Shown one piece after another: positions 17,286-26,508 of a DNA stretch of 64,000 nt. The notes beneath the pieces are model-generated. The model made no database searches. It worked only from the letters and a program-made list of their open reading frames with translations, and was not told where the DNA came from. A program made the translations under genes and the position numbers. Source of the DNA: Bacteroides pyogenes_A. Lineage in GTDB: Bacteria; Bacteroidota; Bacteroidia; Bacteroidales; Bacteroidaceae. The stretch lies in the NCBI RefSeq assembly GCF_048595595.1, contig NZ_CP184347.1; one strand, given 5' to 3'. The number at the start of each line of letters is the position of its first letter. The first letter of the stretch is position 1.

Positions 17286-17575
17286 CATTCCCCGACAGAA
17301 ATTCCATTTTACTCGAAAAAGCTTCGGCTCAAATCAAACAAAGTCTTCGCCTCATTCGAACGGGATTGCCACCATTCCCCGACAGAAATTCCGTTTTACT
17401 CGAAAAAGCTTCGGCTCAAATCAAACAAAGTCTTCGCCTCATTCGAACGGGATTGCCACCATTCCCCGACAGAAATCCCGTTTTACTCGAAAAAGCTTCG
17501 GCTCAAATCAAACGAAGTCTTCGCCTCATTCGAACGGGATTGCCACCCATTCTCCGACAGAAATCCCGTTCACCC
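17286..17575. repeat. 87-bp higher-order tandem repeat, about 3.3 copies
   Basis: Copies begin at 17286, 17373, 17460 and 17548 (partial). The first three differ at only a few bases and one single-base insertion. Each 87-bp unit can be read as four diverged ~22-bp monomers of the type seen just upstream. Because 87 is a multiple of three, several frames stay open through the array; these open frames look incidental. Confidence 0.88.
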
Positions 17576-17760
17576 CGACAACAGTTCTGCCTGTACCCTC
17601 CCCATCTCTTTCCCGACCCGCGTCGCACCCGGAGCAACAGGCGAACAAAAGGCTCCCTCCCAATAATCCGCCAAAATGCTTGCAGCAGAGACGGAGTTTA
17701 TTTATCTTTGCCATAATCGGAATTTATTCATATACATCATTTTAAACCTCCCCGAAAACC

Positions 17761-18450
17761 ATGACACTGACAGAAATCCGCAAACGGCTGGAAGCATTGG
17801 CAGACGAAGAGTACCGGAAATTTCAAGCGGGGCTGCTACCGGGCACAACAAACATCGTGGGCGTACGCATTCCGCAGTTGAGGAAGCTGGCTCAGGAGTT
17901 AGCCGGACAGACAGACTGGAGAGTGTTTGCAGACCGCCCCGACACGAGATACTACGAAGAAACGATGCTGCAAGGACTCGTGATAGGAAAAGCGAAAATG
18001 GACTTCGACGAACGGAAAGAGTATATCCGCCGATTCGTCCCCCGTATCGACAACTGGGCGGTATGCGACACCTTTTGCTCGGAGCTGAAGCGCACGGTGA
18101 AGCAAGAACCGCAAGCGATGTGGCAATTCATACAGCCTTACCTGCACTCGTCAGAAGAGTTTGAAGTGCGGTTCGGAGTGGTGATGCTGTTTCATTTCAC
18201 CGACCCGGAACACATCGGCCAACTGCTCTCCTACGCCGGCGAATTCGCGCACGAAGGCTACTACGCCCGCATGGCAATGGCATGGCTGCTGTCCGTCTGC
18301 TTCGTCAAGTTCCCCGAAAAGACGATGAAACAGCTTCAAAACAAGAACTTTTTAGACGACTGGACTTACAATAAAACCTTGCAAAAGATCGTCGAATCAT
18401 TGCGAATACCCGCCGCCACAAAAAAGCAAATACGAAGCATGAAGCGGTAA
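17761..18450 (+). CDS. DNA alkylation repair protein, AlkD-like
   Basis: 229 residues, matching the HEAT-repeat AlkC/AlkD family. Typical sequence: GVRIPQLRKLAQELAG (about 31-46), YYEETMLQGLVIGKAK, IDNWAVCDTFCSELK (about 97-111) and a C-terminal DDWTYNKTLQKIVESLR. AlkD enzymes excise bulky or cationic alkylated bases without base flipping, using Trp and Asp side chains; WAVCD holds the expected conserved Trp and Asp. Cytoplasmic. It follows the repeat array and ends 90 bp before the thioredoxin-like lipoprotein gene, which has its own promoter. Confidence 0.85.
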   Translation: MTLTEIRKRLEALADEEYRKFQAGLLPGTTNIVGVRIPQLRKLAQELAGQTDWRVFADRPDTRYYEETMLQGLVIGKAKMDFDERKEYIRRFVPRIDNWAVCDTFCSELKRTVKQEPQAMWQFIQPYLHSSEEFEVRFGVVMLFHFTDPEHIGQLLSYAGEFAHEGYYARMAMAWLLSVCFVKFPEKTMKQLQNKNFLDDWTYNKTLQKIVESLRIPAATKKQIRSMKR

Positions 18451-18498
18451 AAAGCGGAATATGACACGCATCTGGCCAAACAGAATGAGAAATTATAC

Positions 18499-18506
18499 TA
18501 TATTTG
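18499..18506 (+). promoter_or_regulatory. -7 element of the TlpA-like gene
   Basis: TATATTTG, exact match to TAnnTTTG, 36 bp before the ATG at 18542. Confidence 0.5.
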
Positions 18507-18541
18507 TAACCTACATTTATTCACCAATTAACGAACAAAAG

Positions 18542-19645
18542 ATGAAAAAACTAACTTACTTGGCCATCACGGCTGCCGCTCTGACCATCGCAGCCTGTAC
18601 CGGCGAAAACAAAAACGGATATGTGATAACCGGTTCCGTAGAAGGCGCCGCCGACGGCGACACCGTGTACTTGCAGGAAGCGAACGGGCGTGAATTGGTC
18701 AAAATCGACACCGCCATCATCCGAAACGGCACGTTTACTTTCAAAGGGCAGCAAGATTCCGCCGTGAACCGTTACCTCACTTGTCAGGTCAAAGACCAAC
18801 CCTTGTTGATGGACTTCTTTCTCGAGAACGGAAAAATCAAAGTCGCATTGGGAAAAGAGAACGGCTCCGCCACCGGTACTCCGTCTAACGACGCTTATCA
18901 GGAAATCAGAGAAAAGATCGACGGAATCGGCAAAAAGACAAATGAAATATTCAATATGCTGAGCGACACGCTGCTGACCGACGAACAACGGGAGGCCAAA
19001 CTGAAAGAAGCGGAACAACTGGAAGCGGAATACAGCGCCGCTCTCAAAGCAGCCGTGAAAAAGAATATCGGCAATGCAGTAGGAATACATCTGTTTAAAA
19101 GAACTTTCTACGAAAATTCGGTCGACGAGAACGACGCTTTGCTGCAACAAATACCCGCCAACTTCCAAAGCGACGAGGCAATCGTCAAGATTAAGGAGAT
19201 GACCGAGAAACAAAAGAGGACAGCCGTAGGCACAAAGTTTATCGACTTCGAAATGAAAACGCCCGAAGAAAAAGCCGTTAAACTGTCGGACTACGCAGGC
19301 AAAGGGAAAGTGGTGCTGGTAGATTTCTGGGCAAGCTGGTGCGGCCCTTGCCGTCGCGAAATGCCTAACCTCGTGGAAGCCTATGCCAAATACAAAGGCA
19401 AAAATTTCGAAATCGTAGGCGTATCGCTCGACCAGGATGCAGAAGCATGGAAAGAGTCTATCAAGAGCCTGAAAATGACTTGGCCGCAAATGTCCGACCT
19501 CAAACTTTGGCAAAACGAAGGCGCACAGCTCTATGCCGTAAACAGCATCCCGCACACCGTACTGATAGACGGCGAAGGCACTATCATCGCACGCGGTCTG
19601 CATGGCGACGGCTTGGCAGAGAAACTGGCGGAGGTCGTGAAGTGA
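18542..19645 (+). CDS. TlpA-like thiol:disulfide oxidoreductase with DUF4369 domain
   Basis: 367 residues from ATG 18542, where a lipoprotein signal begins (ALTIAAC, Cys about 19); the upstream in-frame start at 18461 would put a non-signal extension ahead of it. Residues about 25-125 fit DUF4369 (GYVITGSVEGAADGDTVYLQ). A helical linker follows, then an AhpC/TSA-thioredoxin fold with the redox motif WCGPC (Cys267, Cys270) in VLVDFWASWCGPCRREMPNL-type context. Such periplasmic or inner-membrane-anchored proteins reduce disulfides. Monocistronic. Partner unknown. Confidence 0.9.
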   Translation: MKKLTYLAITAAALTIAACTGENKNGYVITGSVEGAADGDTVYLQEANGRELVKIDTAIIRNGTFTFKGQQDSAVNRYLTCQVKDQPLLMDFFLENGKIKVALGKENGSATGTPSNDAYQEIREKIDGIGKKTNEIFNMLSDTLLTDEQREAKLKEAEQLEAEYSAALKAAVKKNIGNAVGIHLFKRTFYENSVDENDALLQQIPANFQSDEAIVKIKEMTEKQKRTAVGTKFIDFEMKTPEEKAVKLSDYAGKGKVVLVDFWASWCGPCRREMPNLVEAYAKYKGKNFEIVGVSLDQDAEAWKESIKSLKMTWPQMSDLKLWQNEGAQLYAVNSIPHTVLIDGEGTIIARGLHGDGLAEKLAEVVK

Positions 19646-19682
19646 AAAAACATACAACGGCACTCATCCCAAACCAAACTCC

Positions 19683-19758
19683 AGACGGTTGCTAACCGAA
19701 TTCTCTCGGATGCTGCCTTATTAAAATCTCCTAATAGGGCAGCATCCATCAGAACCGT
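19683..19758. other. Large imperfect stem-loop ahead of the P-type ATPase gene
   Basis: Nested inverted repeats: an outer 7-bp pair (GACGGTT near 19684 and AACCGTC near 19752), and an inner perfect 10-bp stem GGATGCTGCC (19708-19717) with GGCAGCATCC (19738-19747), extended by a further A/T pairing. No T-run follows on either strand, so it is not a standard terminator. The rest of the spacer 19646-19959 shows nothing else. Confidence 0.5.
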
Positions 19759-19959
19759 CAACCTCTATGCAATGTTGCAAAGGCATAGATGGCAGGCAAT
19801 CAAAAACGAAACACAACAAAACTCATTCTTTGAAAAAGAAAAACGTTCAGGCCGCAACCTGAAAAAATGACCGCATCATCTACGGATTCCCAATAGAGAC
19901 TCTTCATAGATATCAAGAAGAAGGAAGTATTATTAAATAACTATAAATACTAAATACAC

Positions 19960-22689
19960 ATGAAACATCAACAAAAAATATCTGGAGAACACTGGCAAGC
20001 GTTCGATAAAACGAAAATCTTCAATGAGCTAAAAACCTCCGATAATGGGTTGACTCAGAAAGAAGCAAGCAAAAGGCTGGCATTTTACGGGCAAAACAAA
20101 CTGCCCGAAAGCAAAAGAGTCACGCTCATGCAGATAATTCTCCACCAATTGCTGAACCCCTTAATATTCATTCTTGTAGCGGCTGCAATAGCATCTGTTA
20201 CCATAGGAGAAGAGAAAGATGCCGTCTTTATCTTCTTGGTTATTCTCATCAACAGCGCATTGGGAACATTTCAGGAATACAATGCCGAAAAGAGCGCGAG
20301 CAGCCTGCAGCAGTTAATGAAAATTAAGGCAAGGGTAAAAAGAGACGGCATTGAAAAGGAAGTAGACTCCGAAGAATTAGTTCCCGGAGATATCGTATGG
20401 CTTGAATCAGGAATAAAAGTGCCGGCGGATATGCGATTGCTCGAAGTATCGGGACTGGAAATAGATGAAAGCTTTCTGACGGGAGAATCTATAGCCGCCA
20501 AAAAGCAAACAGGCCTATTGGAAGAAAATATCGGTGTTGCCGAAAGAACCAATATGGCTTTTGCCGGAGCCACAGTGATGAAAGGAAGAGGTATGGGCGT
20601 AGTAGTCTGCACAGGAATTGACACCCAAGTAGGAATTATTTCGCAAAATGTCGCCGAATCCGCGTCTGCCAAACCGCCATTGATGCAGCGCATGGAAAAA
20701 TTCATAAAACAAATCAGCTTCTTCATCATTGCCTTAAGCGTCATATTGGCGATTATACTCCGCTCACAAGGAATGGATATAACGGCAATATTCTTTTTTG
20801 TGGTAGCATTGGCAGTCTCCGCAATACCCGAAGGCCTGCCCGTGGCCCTAACGGTAGCCCTATCAATAGCTACCAAACGAATGGCAAAACGCAATGTAAT
20901 TGTGCGCAAGCTGACATCCGTTGAAAGTCTGGGCAGCTGTACGGTAATAGCAAGCGATAAAACCGGCACGCTTACCGTAAACGAGCAAACGGCCAAAGTG
21001 ATCATTCTACCGGATAGAAGTGAATATGATATCACAGGAGAAGGATATAATGGAAAAGGAAAAATCAACGGAACGGATAAGGGAGTAAATCATTCATCCG
21101 AAAATACCGAAATATCAAAGCTCCTTCATATAGCCTGTTTCGCAAATGAAGGTTCGCTCACTGAAGAAAACGGGAAATGGAAATACCATGGAGATGCAAT
21201 GGATGTAGCTTTGCTCGGCTTATGTTACAAAGGAGGCAAGAATCCCGAAGAGTGGAAAAAAGAAAAAAAAGTTGTCGCTCAGATTCCTTATGAGTCGGAG
21301 CGTAAATTCTCCGCATCATTCTATGAAACTGACCATTCCATAAAGATAGATGCCAAAGGAGCCGTAGAAACCATACTCGGCTTCTGCCACTCTATGTCCA
21401 TCAATAACCAAGTTACTGAAATAGACAAAACCGCAATAGCGGCAGAAGCCGAAAGACTGGCAAAAGACGGATACAGGATATTGGCATTTGCCAGCGGCGA
21501 ATGTCTTGACTTTGTCAAGAAGGAAACTTATGAAGATAAAGATATTCCCTCTCTTGTATTTTACGGGCTGGTAGGCTTTATCGACCCGCTGAGACCAGAA
21601 GCAAAAAAGTCGATAGCAGAGTGTAAGACTGCCGGTATAAAAGTAATCATGATTACCGGAGATCATCCTGAAACCGCCGGAACCATCGCGCGCCAATTAG
21701 GTATAGCAGATGAAAACACTAAAGTCATAACAGGACAAATGTTGGCCGAGTCAGGCGCTCCCGACAGTCCTGCATTCGAAGACTTAGTATCTTCAACCAC
21801 TGTTTTTGCAAGAGTGGCCCCGACGCAAAAGCTTGAAATTGTAGATGTATTGATTCGTGAAGGAGAATTCGTAGCAGTGACAGGAGACGGTGTGAATGAT
21901 GCTCCTGCTCTCAAACGTGCGAATATCGGGGTCGCAATGGGATCGGGTACTGACGTAGCCAAAGAAGTAGGCTCAATGATTGTTTTGGACGACAACTTTT
22001 CATCTATCGTTTCGGGTGTCGAAGAAGGAAGGTTTGCTTATGATAATGTACGCAAAGTAATATACTTGCTGATTTCTACAGGAGCAGCCGAGATCATCCT
22101 CTTTCTTGCATCAATCTTCGCCGGTTTGCCTTTACCGCTTCTTGCCGTACAACTGTTATGGCTAAACTTGGTAACCAACGGCATTCAAGATGTGGCTCTC
22201 GCTTTCGAAGGCGGTGAGCCGGATGCAATGAAGCGCCCTCCCCGCAAACCTTCTGAAAAGATATTCAACTCACAGATGATCAGTCAAACCATTGTATCCG
22301 GGGCAACCATGGGGCTAATCGTCTTTGGATTGTGGTTTTATCTGAACAAATATACAGAAATGGATGAAGTTCATGCACGCGACCTGATATTGTTGCTCAT
22401 GGTATTTATGCAGAACTTCCATGTGTTCAACTGTCGGTCCGAAAGAGTATCAGCTTTCAGAGTTCCAATAAAAAGGAATATTATCCTTGTGTTCGGAGTG
22501 ATCGCAGCACAAGCCATTCATATATTAAGCATGCAGATCCCTCTGATGCAAAACATCTTACGCATAGAGCCCATCCATCTCAATGAGTGGATATATATAC
22601 TGCTGTTGGCTATTCCGATGTTATTAGTCATGGAGATATTCAAATTTCTTCGCAGGAAGCATGAAAAAAGAAAGCCGATAAGGTTCTAA
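19960..22689 (+). CDS. Cation-transporting P-type ATPase, Ca2+ (PMCA/SERCA-like) type
   Basis: 909 residues. N-terminal cation-ATPase domain (GLTQKEASKRLAFYGQNKLP, about 30-50), A-domain motif LTGES (about 176), the phosphorylated Asp333 in SDKTGTLTVNE, an N-domain with KGAVET (about 468), then MITGDHPETA and TGDGVNDAPALK of the P-domain, and six C-terminal membrane segments. The membrane motif PEGLPVALT (about 290) and the overall length fit type IIA/IIB calcium pumps; sodium or other cations cannot be excluded. It exports the ion at ATP cost. Stands alone, preceded by the large stem-loop and followed by two hairpins. Confidence 0.92.
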   Translation: MKHQQKISGEHWQAFDKTKIFNELKTSDNGLTQKEASKRLAFYGQNKLPESKRVTLMQIILHQLLNPLIFILVAAAIASVTIGEEKDAVFIFLVILINSALGTFQEYNAEKSASSLQQLMKIKARVKRDGIEKEVDSEELVPGDIVWLESGIKVPADMRLLEVSGLEIDESFLTGESIAAKKQTGLLEENIGVAERTNMAFAGATVMKGRGMGVVVCTGIDTQVGIISQNVAESASAKPPLMQRMEKFIKQISFFIIALSVILAIILRSQGMDITAIFFFVVALAVSAIPEGLPVALTVALSIATKRMAKRNVIVRKLTSVESLGSCTVIASDKTGTLTVNEQTAKVIILPDRSEYDITGEGYNGKGKINGTDKGVNHSSENTEISKLLHIACFANEGSLTEENGKWKYHGDAMDVALLGLCYKGGKNPEEWKKEKKVVAQIPYESERKFSASFYETDHSIKIDAKGAVETILGFCHSMSINNQVTEIDKTAIAAEAERLAKDGYRILAFASGECLDFVKKETYEDKDIPSLVFYGLVGFIDPLRPEAKKSIAECKTAGIKVIMITGDHPETAGTIARQLGIADENTKVITGQMLAESGAPDSPAFEDLVSSTTVFARVAPTQKLEIVDVLIREGEFVAVTGDGVNDAPALKRANIGVAMGSGTDVAKEVGSMIVLDDNFSSIVSGVEEGRFAYDNVRKVIYLLISTGAAEIILFLASIFAGLPLPLLAVQLLWLNLVTNGIQDVALAFEGGEPDAMKRPPRKPSEKIFNSQMISQTIVSGATMGLIVFGLWFYLNKYTEMDEVHARDLILLLMVFMQNFHVFNCRSERVSAFRVPIKRNIILVFGVIAAQAIHILSMQIPLMQNILRIEPIHLNEWIYILLLAIPMLLVMEIFKFLRRKHEKRKPIRF

Positions 22690-22698
22690 CGTAAAAAC

Positions 22699-22726
22699 AA
22701 AAGTACCGACTCCCGCCGGTACTCAA
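22699..22726. terminator. Hairpin after the ATPase gene
   Basis: AGTACCG / CGGTACT stem (7 bp plus) with A-rich flanks; on the minus strand it is followed by T residues. Confidence 0.55.
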
Positions 22727-22765
22727 AAACGACCGTGAGGCATTATAACATGAACCGGCCACATC

Positions 22766-22814
22766 ACAAAAAAAGGGGGGGGTGTCGTAATAAGCGATTC
22801 ACCCTCTTTTTGTC
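22766..22814. terminator. Bidirectional terminator
   Basis: A run of A then eight G, paired with CACCC..CTTTTTGT about 15 nt later; T-rich on both strands. Lies between the ATPase gene and the convergent sigma/anti-sigma-like pair. Confidence 0.7.
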
Positions 22815-23008
22815 AGCTACAAAATAATTGGTTAGCTTTCTTCAAGCTGCGATATTCTGAAGATTTCCTCGATTAATGTGTTCCCGACACCTAAAAAGAG
22901 TAACAATAAGGTCATCACACATCTTTGCAGGCACTACCCTCCCCCGCAAGACGCTTAACGAGGACCTTCCGGCATATCTGCCGCGACGCCGCAGTCATCT
23001 CCTCCCCC

Positions 23009-24253
23009 TTAATATGTCAACCGGACGCCTGCCCGGACGGTAAAGTTGAACGGATTCTCCTTCCGGATGGTTTGCACTTCCGAACCGTCGTCGAAGAAGT
23101 AAGAGACACCGGGCTCTACATAGAAGCCCAGCCGCTTCGTGGCGTTCAGTTGAGCCCCCACAGCACCCGATACGGAGAACTGCAACGGTTTCACCGTCTC
23201 TTTTTCACTTCCCAGTTTCCCGTAAACACATTTCTCTGCCATGCCTCCACCCGACAGATAGAGCGTGAAGCGTTCCTTGTCGAGAAAATTCCAGTTGGCA
23301 CGCACGGGTATGCCGAGATAATGCAGTGTCTGCTGCAATTTATGTCCAGTGCCCGCTTGTTTCGCTTCCGACGAAAGGAACGTGTAGTTCAGCCCCGTTT
23401 CGACGGAAAAGCCGCTTCCCAGATTCTTGCGGATGGATATTCCCACAGAGACAGGCTGGCGATGCTTGATCTCGGTCAGTTCTTTCGACTGGCGAAAATA
23501 GGGAACTCCCTCGTCGAAAACTAGTTTCTTATCATCCGGCACATCCATCAAGCCATCGGATAAGGTCACCGTATTGACACGGGTCATGTAAATGGGGCCA
23601 TCCCCCGATCCGGCATACGCTCCGGCAGAATTGCCCACGGAAAGTGCGAGAGCCCATCCGCCGCTGGCTTTCAAACCCTTTTTCGAGGATACATACCGCT
23701 TCTCTTTAGGCGACCGGCGCGGCGGGCGAGTACGTATCTCTCCGCCTTCCTCAGGTTCATGCCTGCTTTCTCTTTCGATGGGATCGGACGCAGGAGGCGT
23801 TTCTTCCCCCTTTTCTTTTTCTCTCTCGCCCGCCTCTTCCTCTTTACGAACAACGGACTCCACCACCATGCCCGTTTCACCGGCTTTCGCCATCCTGTCT
23901 CTCGGGACGATTGCGACGGGACGGACAGCCGGTCCGACAGTGACATGCTTTCCTTCCACCGGATCGGTACCGGGAACTTCTACCGGCAACGAGGTCAGTC
24001 CCGGATCGGGAGCACGGAGGATATCATCCGCATCCGGAATACTCAGAAAGTACAAACTCACGGAAGATATGACAGCCAGCAAGATAACTGCAGCCACAGC
24101 AAGCATCCGCTTACGGTAAAAGTATATTTTCCTGCCGGCAGCAGAGGGTAAGAGTTCCTTTTCCAGTTGTTCCCAACCGGAGGCAGGAAGCGGCTCGGAA
24201 TGATTCTCGAGCTTCTCTTTCAGCTTCTTTACCCATAAATCAGTCTCTTTCAT
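23009..24253 (-). CDS. Membrane-anchored outer-membrane-barrel-type protein paired with an ECF sigma factor
   Basis: 414 residues from ATG 24253, which follows the sigma-factor stop by 12 bp; an in-frame ATG at 24286 would overlap the sigma gene. An N-terminal soluble part of about 45 residues, rich in charged residues (ETDLWVKKLKEKLENH), precedes one membrane helix (about 50-75, MLAVAAVILLAVISSVSLYF), then a Pro/Glu/Arg-rich linker (about 80-180) and a C-terminal outer-membrane beta-barrel-like domain (GFSVETGLNYTFLSSEAKQ, LGFYVEPGVSYFFDDGSEV, FTVRAGVRLTY). Position and topology suggest it acts as the anti-sigma partner, with the barrel domain as sensor; no typical zinc anti-sigma motif is seen, so this is inference. 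Confidence 0.7.
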   Translation of the reverse strand: MKETDLWVKKLKEKLENHSEPLPASGWEQLEKELLPSAAGRKIYFYRKRMLAVAAVILLAVISSVSLYFLSIPDADDILRAPDPGLTSLPVEVPGTDPVEGKHVTVGPAVRPVAIVPRDRMAKAGETGMVVESVVRKEEEAGEREKEKGEETPPASDPIERESRHEPEEGGEIRTRPPRRSPKEKRYVSSKKGLKASGGWALALSVGNSAGAYAGSGDGPIYMTRVNTVTLSDGLMDVPDDKKLVFDEGVPYFRQSKELTEIKHRQPVSVGISIRKNLGSGFSVETGLNYTFLSSEAKQAGTGHKLQQTLHYLGIPVRANWNFLDKERFTLYLSGGGMAEKCVYGKLGSEKETVKPLQFSVSGAVGAQLNATKRLGFYVEPGVSYFFDDGSEVQTIRKENPFNFTVRAGVRLTY

Positions 24254-24264
24254 CACTATTCTGT

Positions 24265-24813
24265 CTATCGGTTGATCGTTAACCATTCTTTTATTCTCTT
24301 CGCCAGCACTCCCTTCGCCCTGAAGAGTTGGGAAGCCGAAGATTTCTCATTAATTCCCAGTATCTGCGCTATTTCCTTGTGTGATTTTTCTTCAAAAATA
24401 TATAGGTTGAACACTGTGCGGTATCCCGCAGGCAGTTCGCGAACAAATTGCATCAACACGGTTTCGGGAATCACGTCCACGTCGGATTCCTCCGGTTCTT
24501 CATAATCGTCGGGCAGCCTTTCCAACGAGTCCGACCGGTTTATTGCATCGTTTTTGCGAAGATATTGCAAGGCTGTATTTACAAAAACGCGCTCCATCCA
24601 TGCCCTCAGAGAGCCTTCTCCACGCCATGAGAACTTGTCAAAAGAGGAAAAAATCTTCAGAAAACCGTCGTGAAGAAGATCCTGAGCAGTATCCCGGTCG
24701 CCGGCATAACGCAGGCAGACGCTGAACATGCGTCCTGCATATTGCTCGTATAATACCTTGCGGGCACGGTTATTCCCCTGTCTGCATTGATCCGACAACT
24801 CTAATTCTTCCAT
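24265..24813 (-). CDS. ECF-type RNA polymerase sigma factor
   Basis: 182 residues from ATG 24813 (a GTG four codons earlier is possible). Region 2 is visible as ARKVLYEQYAGRMFSVCLRY then DRDTAQDLLHDGFLKIF, with RAWMERVFVNTALQYLRK; region 4 as LPAGYRTVFNLYIFEEKSHK and the helix-turn-helix IAQILGINEKSSASQLFRAK. Directs polymerase to a small regulon. A TATCTTTG-type -7 lies upstream on the minus strand at 24847-24854. Co-transcribed with the membrane protein that follows. Confidence 0.92.
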   Translation of the reverse strand: MEELELSDQCRQGNNRARKVLYEQYAGRMFSVCLRYAGDRDTAQDLLHDGFLKIFSSFDKFSWRGEGSLRAWMERVFVNTALQYLRKNDAINRSDSLERLPDDYEEPEESDVDVIPETVLMQFVRELPAGYRTVFNLYIFEEKSHKEIAQILGINEKSSASQLFRAKGVLAKRIKEWLTINR

Positions 24814-25070
24814 TCTGTTAAGCACGTGTTCGACTTATAAATACCACAAAGATAAAAATACTGCACGGAGAACGGAATTTTTTCCGGCTTTTGTTTCTTT
24901 AACAAAATGGAGATGCAGTATTCGTCCAAAACCTACATTTCTTTGGTACGGAGCAGCGAAAATCTGCCAGCATCCCATCCGGCATTCTTCAACGAAAATT
25001 GCGAAAGCGCTCTCTGCTTTACGAAATGGATGAATGAAACAGACACTCGTTAAAACTAAAAAAGCATATT

Positions 25071-25781
25071 ATGAAAAAGCTGAAAATTATCACCTTTATT
25101 CTTGCCTTGTCAGGACTTGCGCCATTCTTGCAGTCTTGCTTAGGCGACGACGATAACCGTCGAGAGAAACTCCTCATCTGTACAATCAATGTATCCGACG
25201 CGGAAAAAAATCGATTCTATCTAACTCAGGACAACGGGCAGACTCTATTCCCGTCAGACATCAGATATCTGGGAAATTATAAGCCTGTGGACGGGCAACG
25301 CGCCTTTGTCACATGCAACTTTCTGGATGAAAAAGCGGCAGGATACGATTACAACATCCGGATACTCAAGATTGTAAACATTTTAACAAAAGATATAAAA
25401 AAGCTGAACAAAGAGAATGAGGTGGAGATAGGCGACGATAAAATCAACCAAACCTACATGTGGATCTCTAAAGACCGGAAGTATCTGACGATCGAGTATC
25501 AATTTTACGGGACATACCGGAAGGACAAAAAACATCTTTTGAATCTGGTAATCAATGAAAAGAAGAAAGACATAACATCCAGTGCCATAAAAGACTACAT
25601 CGAACTGGAGTTTCGCCACAACGCTCACGGAGATACTTCGGGCGAGGCAATCAACGGATATGTATCTTTCAAGCTCAATGAAATTAAAGATCAAATGAAA
25701 GGGAAAAAGGGTCTGAAGATACGCGTCAATACCATTTACAACGGCGAAAAGACCTACGAGGTAAACTTTCCGCCTTCATAA
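25071..25781 (+). CDS. NigD-like lipoprotein
   Basis: 236 residues with a lipoprotein signal (FLQSC, Cys about 24) followed by LGDDDN. The rest matches the NigD-like family of Bacteroidota: an N-terminal OB-like domain (NRFYLTQDNGQTLFPSD, RAFVTCNFLDEKAAGYDYN) and a C-terminal beta-rich half (YLTIEYQFYGTYRKDKKH, ELEFRHNAHGD). Name comes from bacteriocin-linked genes, but most members are of unknown role, probably envelope proteins. It is divergent from the ECF sigma gene, so it may be in that regulon; this is only suggested by position. Confidence 0.8.
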   Translation: MKKLKIITFILALSGLAPFLQSCLGDDDNRREKLLICTINVSDAEKNRFYLTQDNGQTLFPSDIRYLGNYKPVDGQRAFVTCNFLDEKAAGYDYNIRILKIVNILTKDIKKLNKENEVEIGDDKINQTYMWISKDRKYLTIEYQFYGTYRKDKKHLLNLVINEKKKDITSSAIKDYIELEFRHNAHGDTSGEAINGYVSFKLNEIKDQMKGKKGLKIRVNTIYNGEKTYEVNFPPS

Positions 25782-25843
25782 TAATTAAACTGAAAAGCTC
25801 CGTATAAAAGCCGGATCAGGCCAGAAAAAGGCACTGTCGCTCT

Positions 25844-26290
25844 AAGCAACCGTCTTGTTTCGCCCTAAACTTTACTGTTCCACGAACGAGCAAGCCCGAT
25901 TGCCGCTACAAGCAACCGTCTTGTTTTGCTCTAAATTTTTCATCTCCGTTCCTGCTGCACATGTGCATGCAAACGAGATGTCCTGTTTTTTTGCCAAGTC
26001 TGCACCAGTACCGATAAGCTCACCTGCCGAGGCGATGCAAACAGTCGGCATCCGCTTCTCTTCTCACACGGCAGTCAACCCGCTGCGACATAAACGATCG
26101 CTGGAGGCAAGCAGAGGCTCTGTTTCTCCTCAACGGCAGCTTTATTTCATTCCGACAAAGGCTTTGTTTCATCGAAAAGCAACCGCTTGTCTCACCCGAA
26201 GAAACACTTCGGCTTATCGGGATGAAGCACGCTGCTCTCTCCGAAAAAGTACTTCAGTTTATCAGAATATGAAGCGATTGAAACACCGTT
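25844..26290. repeat. Degenerate ~22-bp repeats downstream of the NigD-like gene
   Basis: The block AAGCAACCGTCTTGTTT occurs at 25844 and 25910, 66 bp (three times 22) apart. From about 26100 to 26285 runs a series of 21-24-bp monomers such as cgacaaaggctttgtttcat and aagaaacacttcggcttatc, related to those at 17.1-17.6 kb. No gene is credible in 25782-26508. A hairpin with 8-bp arms (26417-26424, 26454-26461) lies near the right end. Confidence 0.6.
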
Positions 26291-26508
26291 GGCGATAAAA
26301 AATAAATGAACCGGAGCTTCCGGCCGGGCGTTCTCGGCCTATGAATAATGTAAACAAATCCCGGCGGAGACTTGCTTCCAGAGCACGCCGGTCTCTCTTC
26401 CGACCGGACATAAGTTCAGACGGCCCTCTCCGCACTTCATAGGTGAAGATTGAGCCGTCTGTTGCTCATCTCCTTTTCAGGACTGATAAAAAACCTACCG
26501 CGAAGGGG

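Noticed and set aside
17286..17575. Possible CRISPR array
   Set aside because: The whole 87-bp unit repeats, including what would be spacers; no cas genes nearby.
17085..17745. Three overlapping open frames through the 87-bp array, encoding repeated peptides
   Set aside because: 87 is divisible by three, so all frames stay open once one copy is open; no start signal, signal peptide or family match, and monomers drift without respect to codons.
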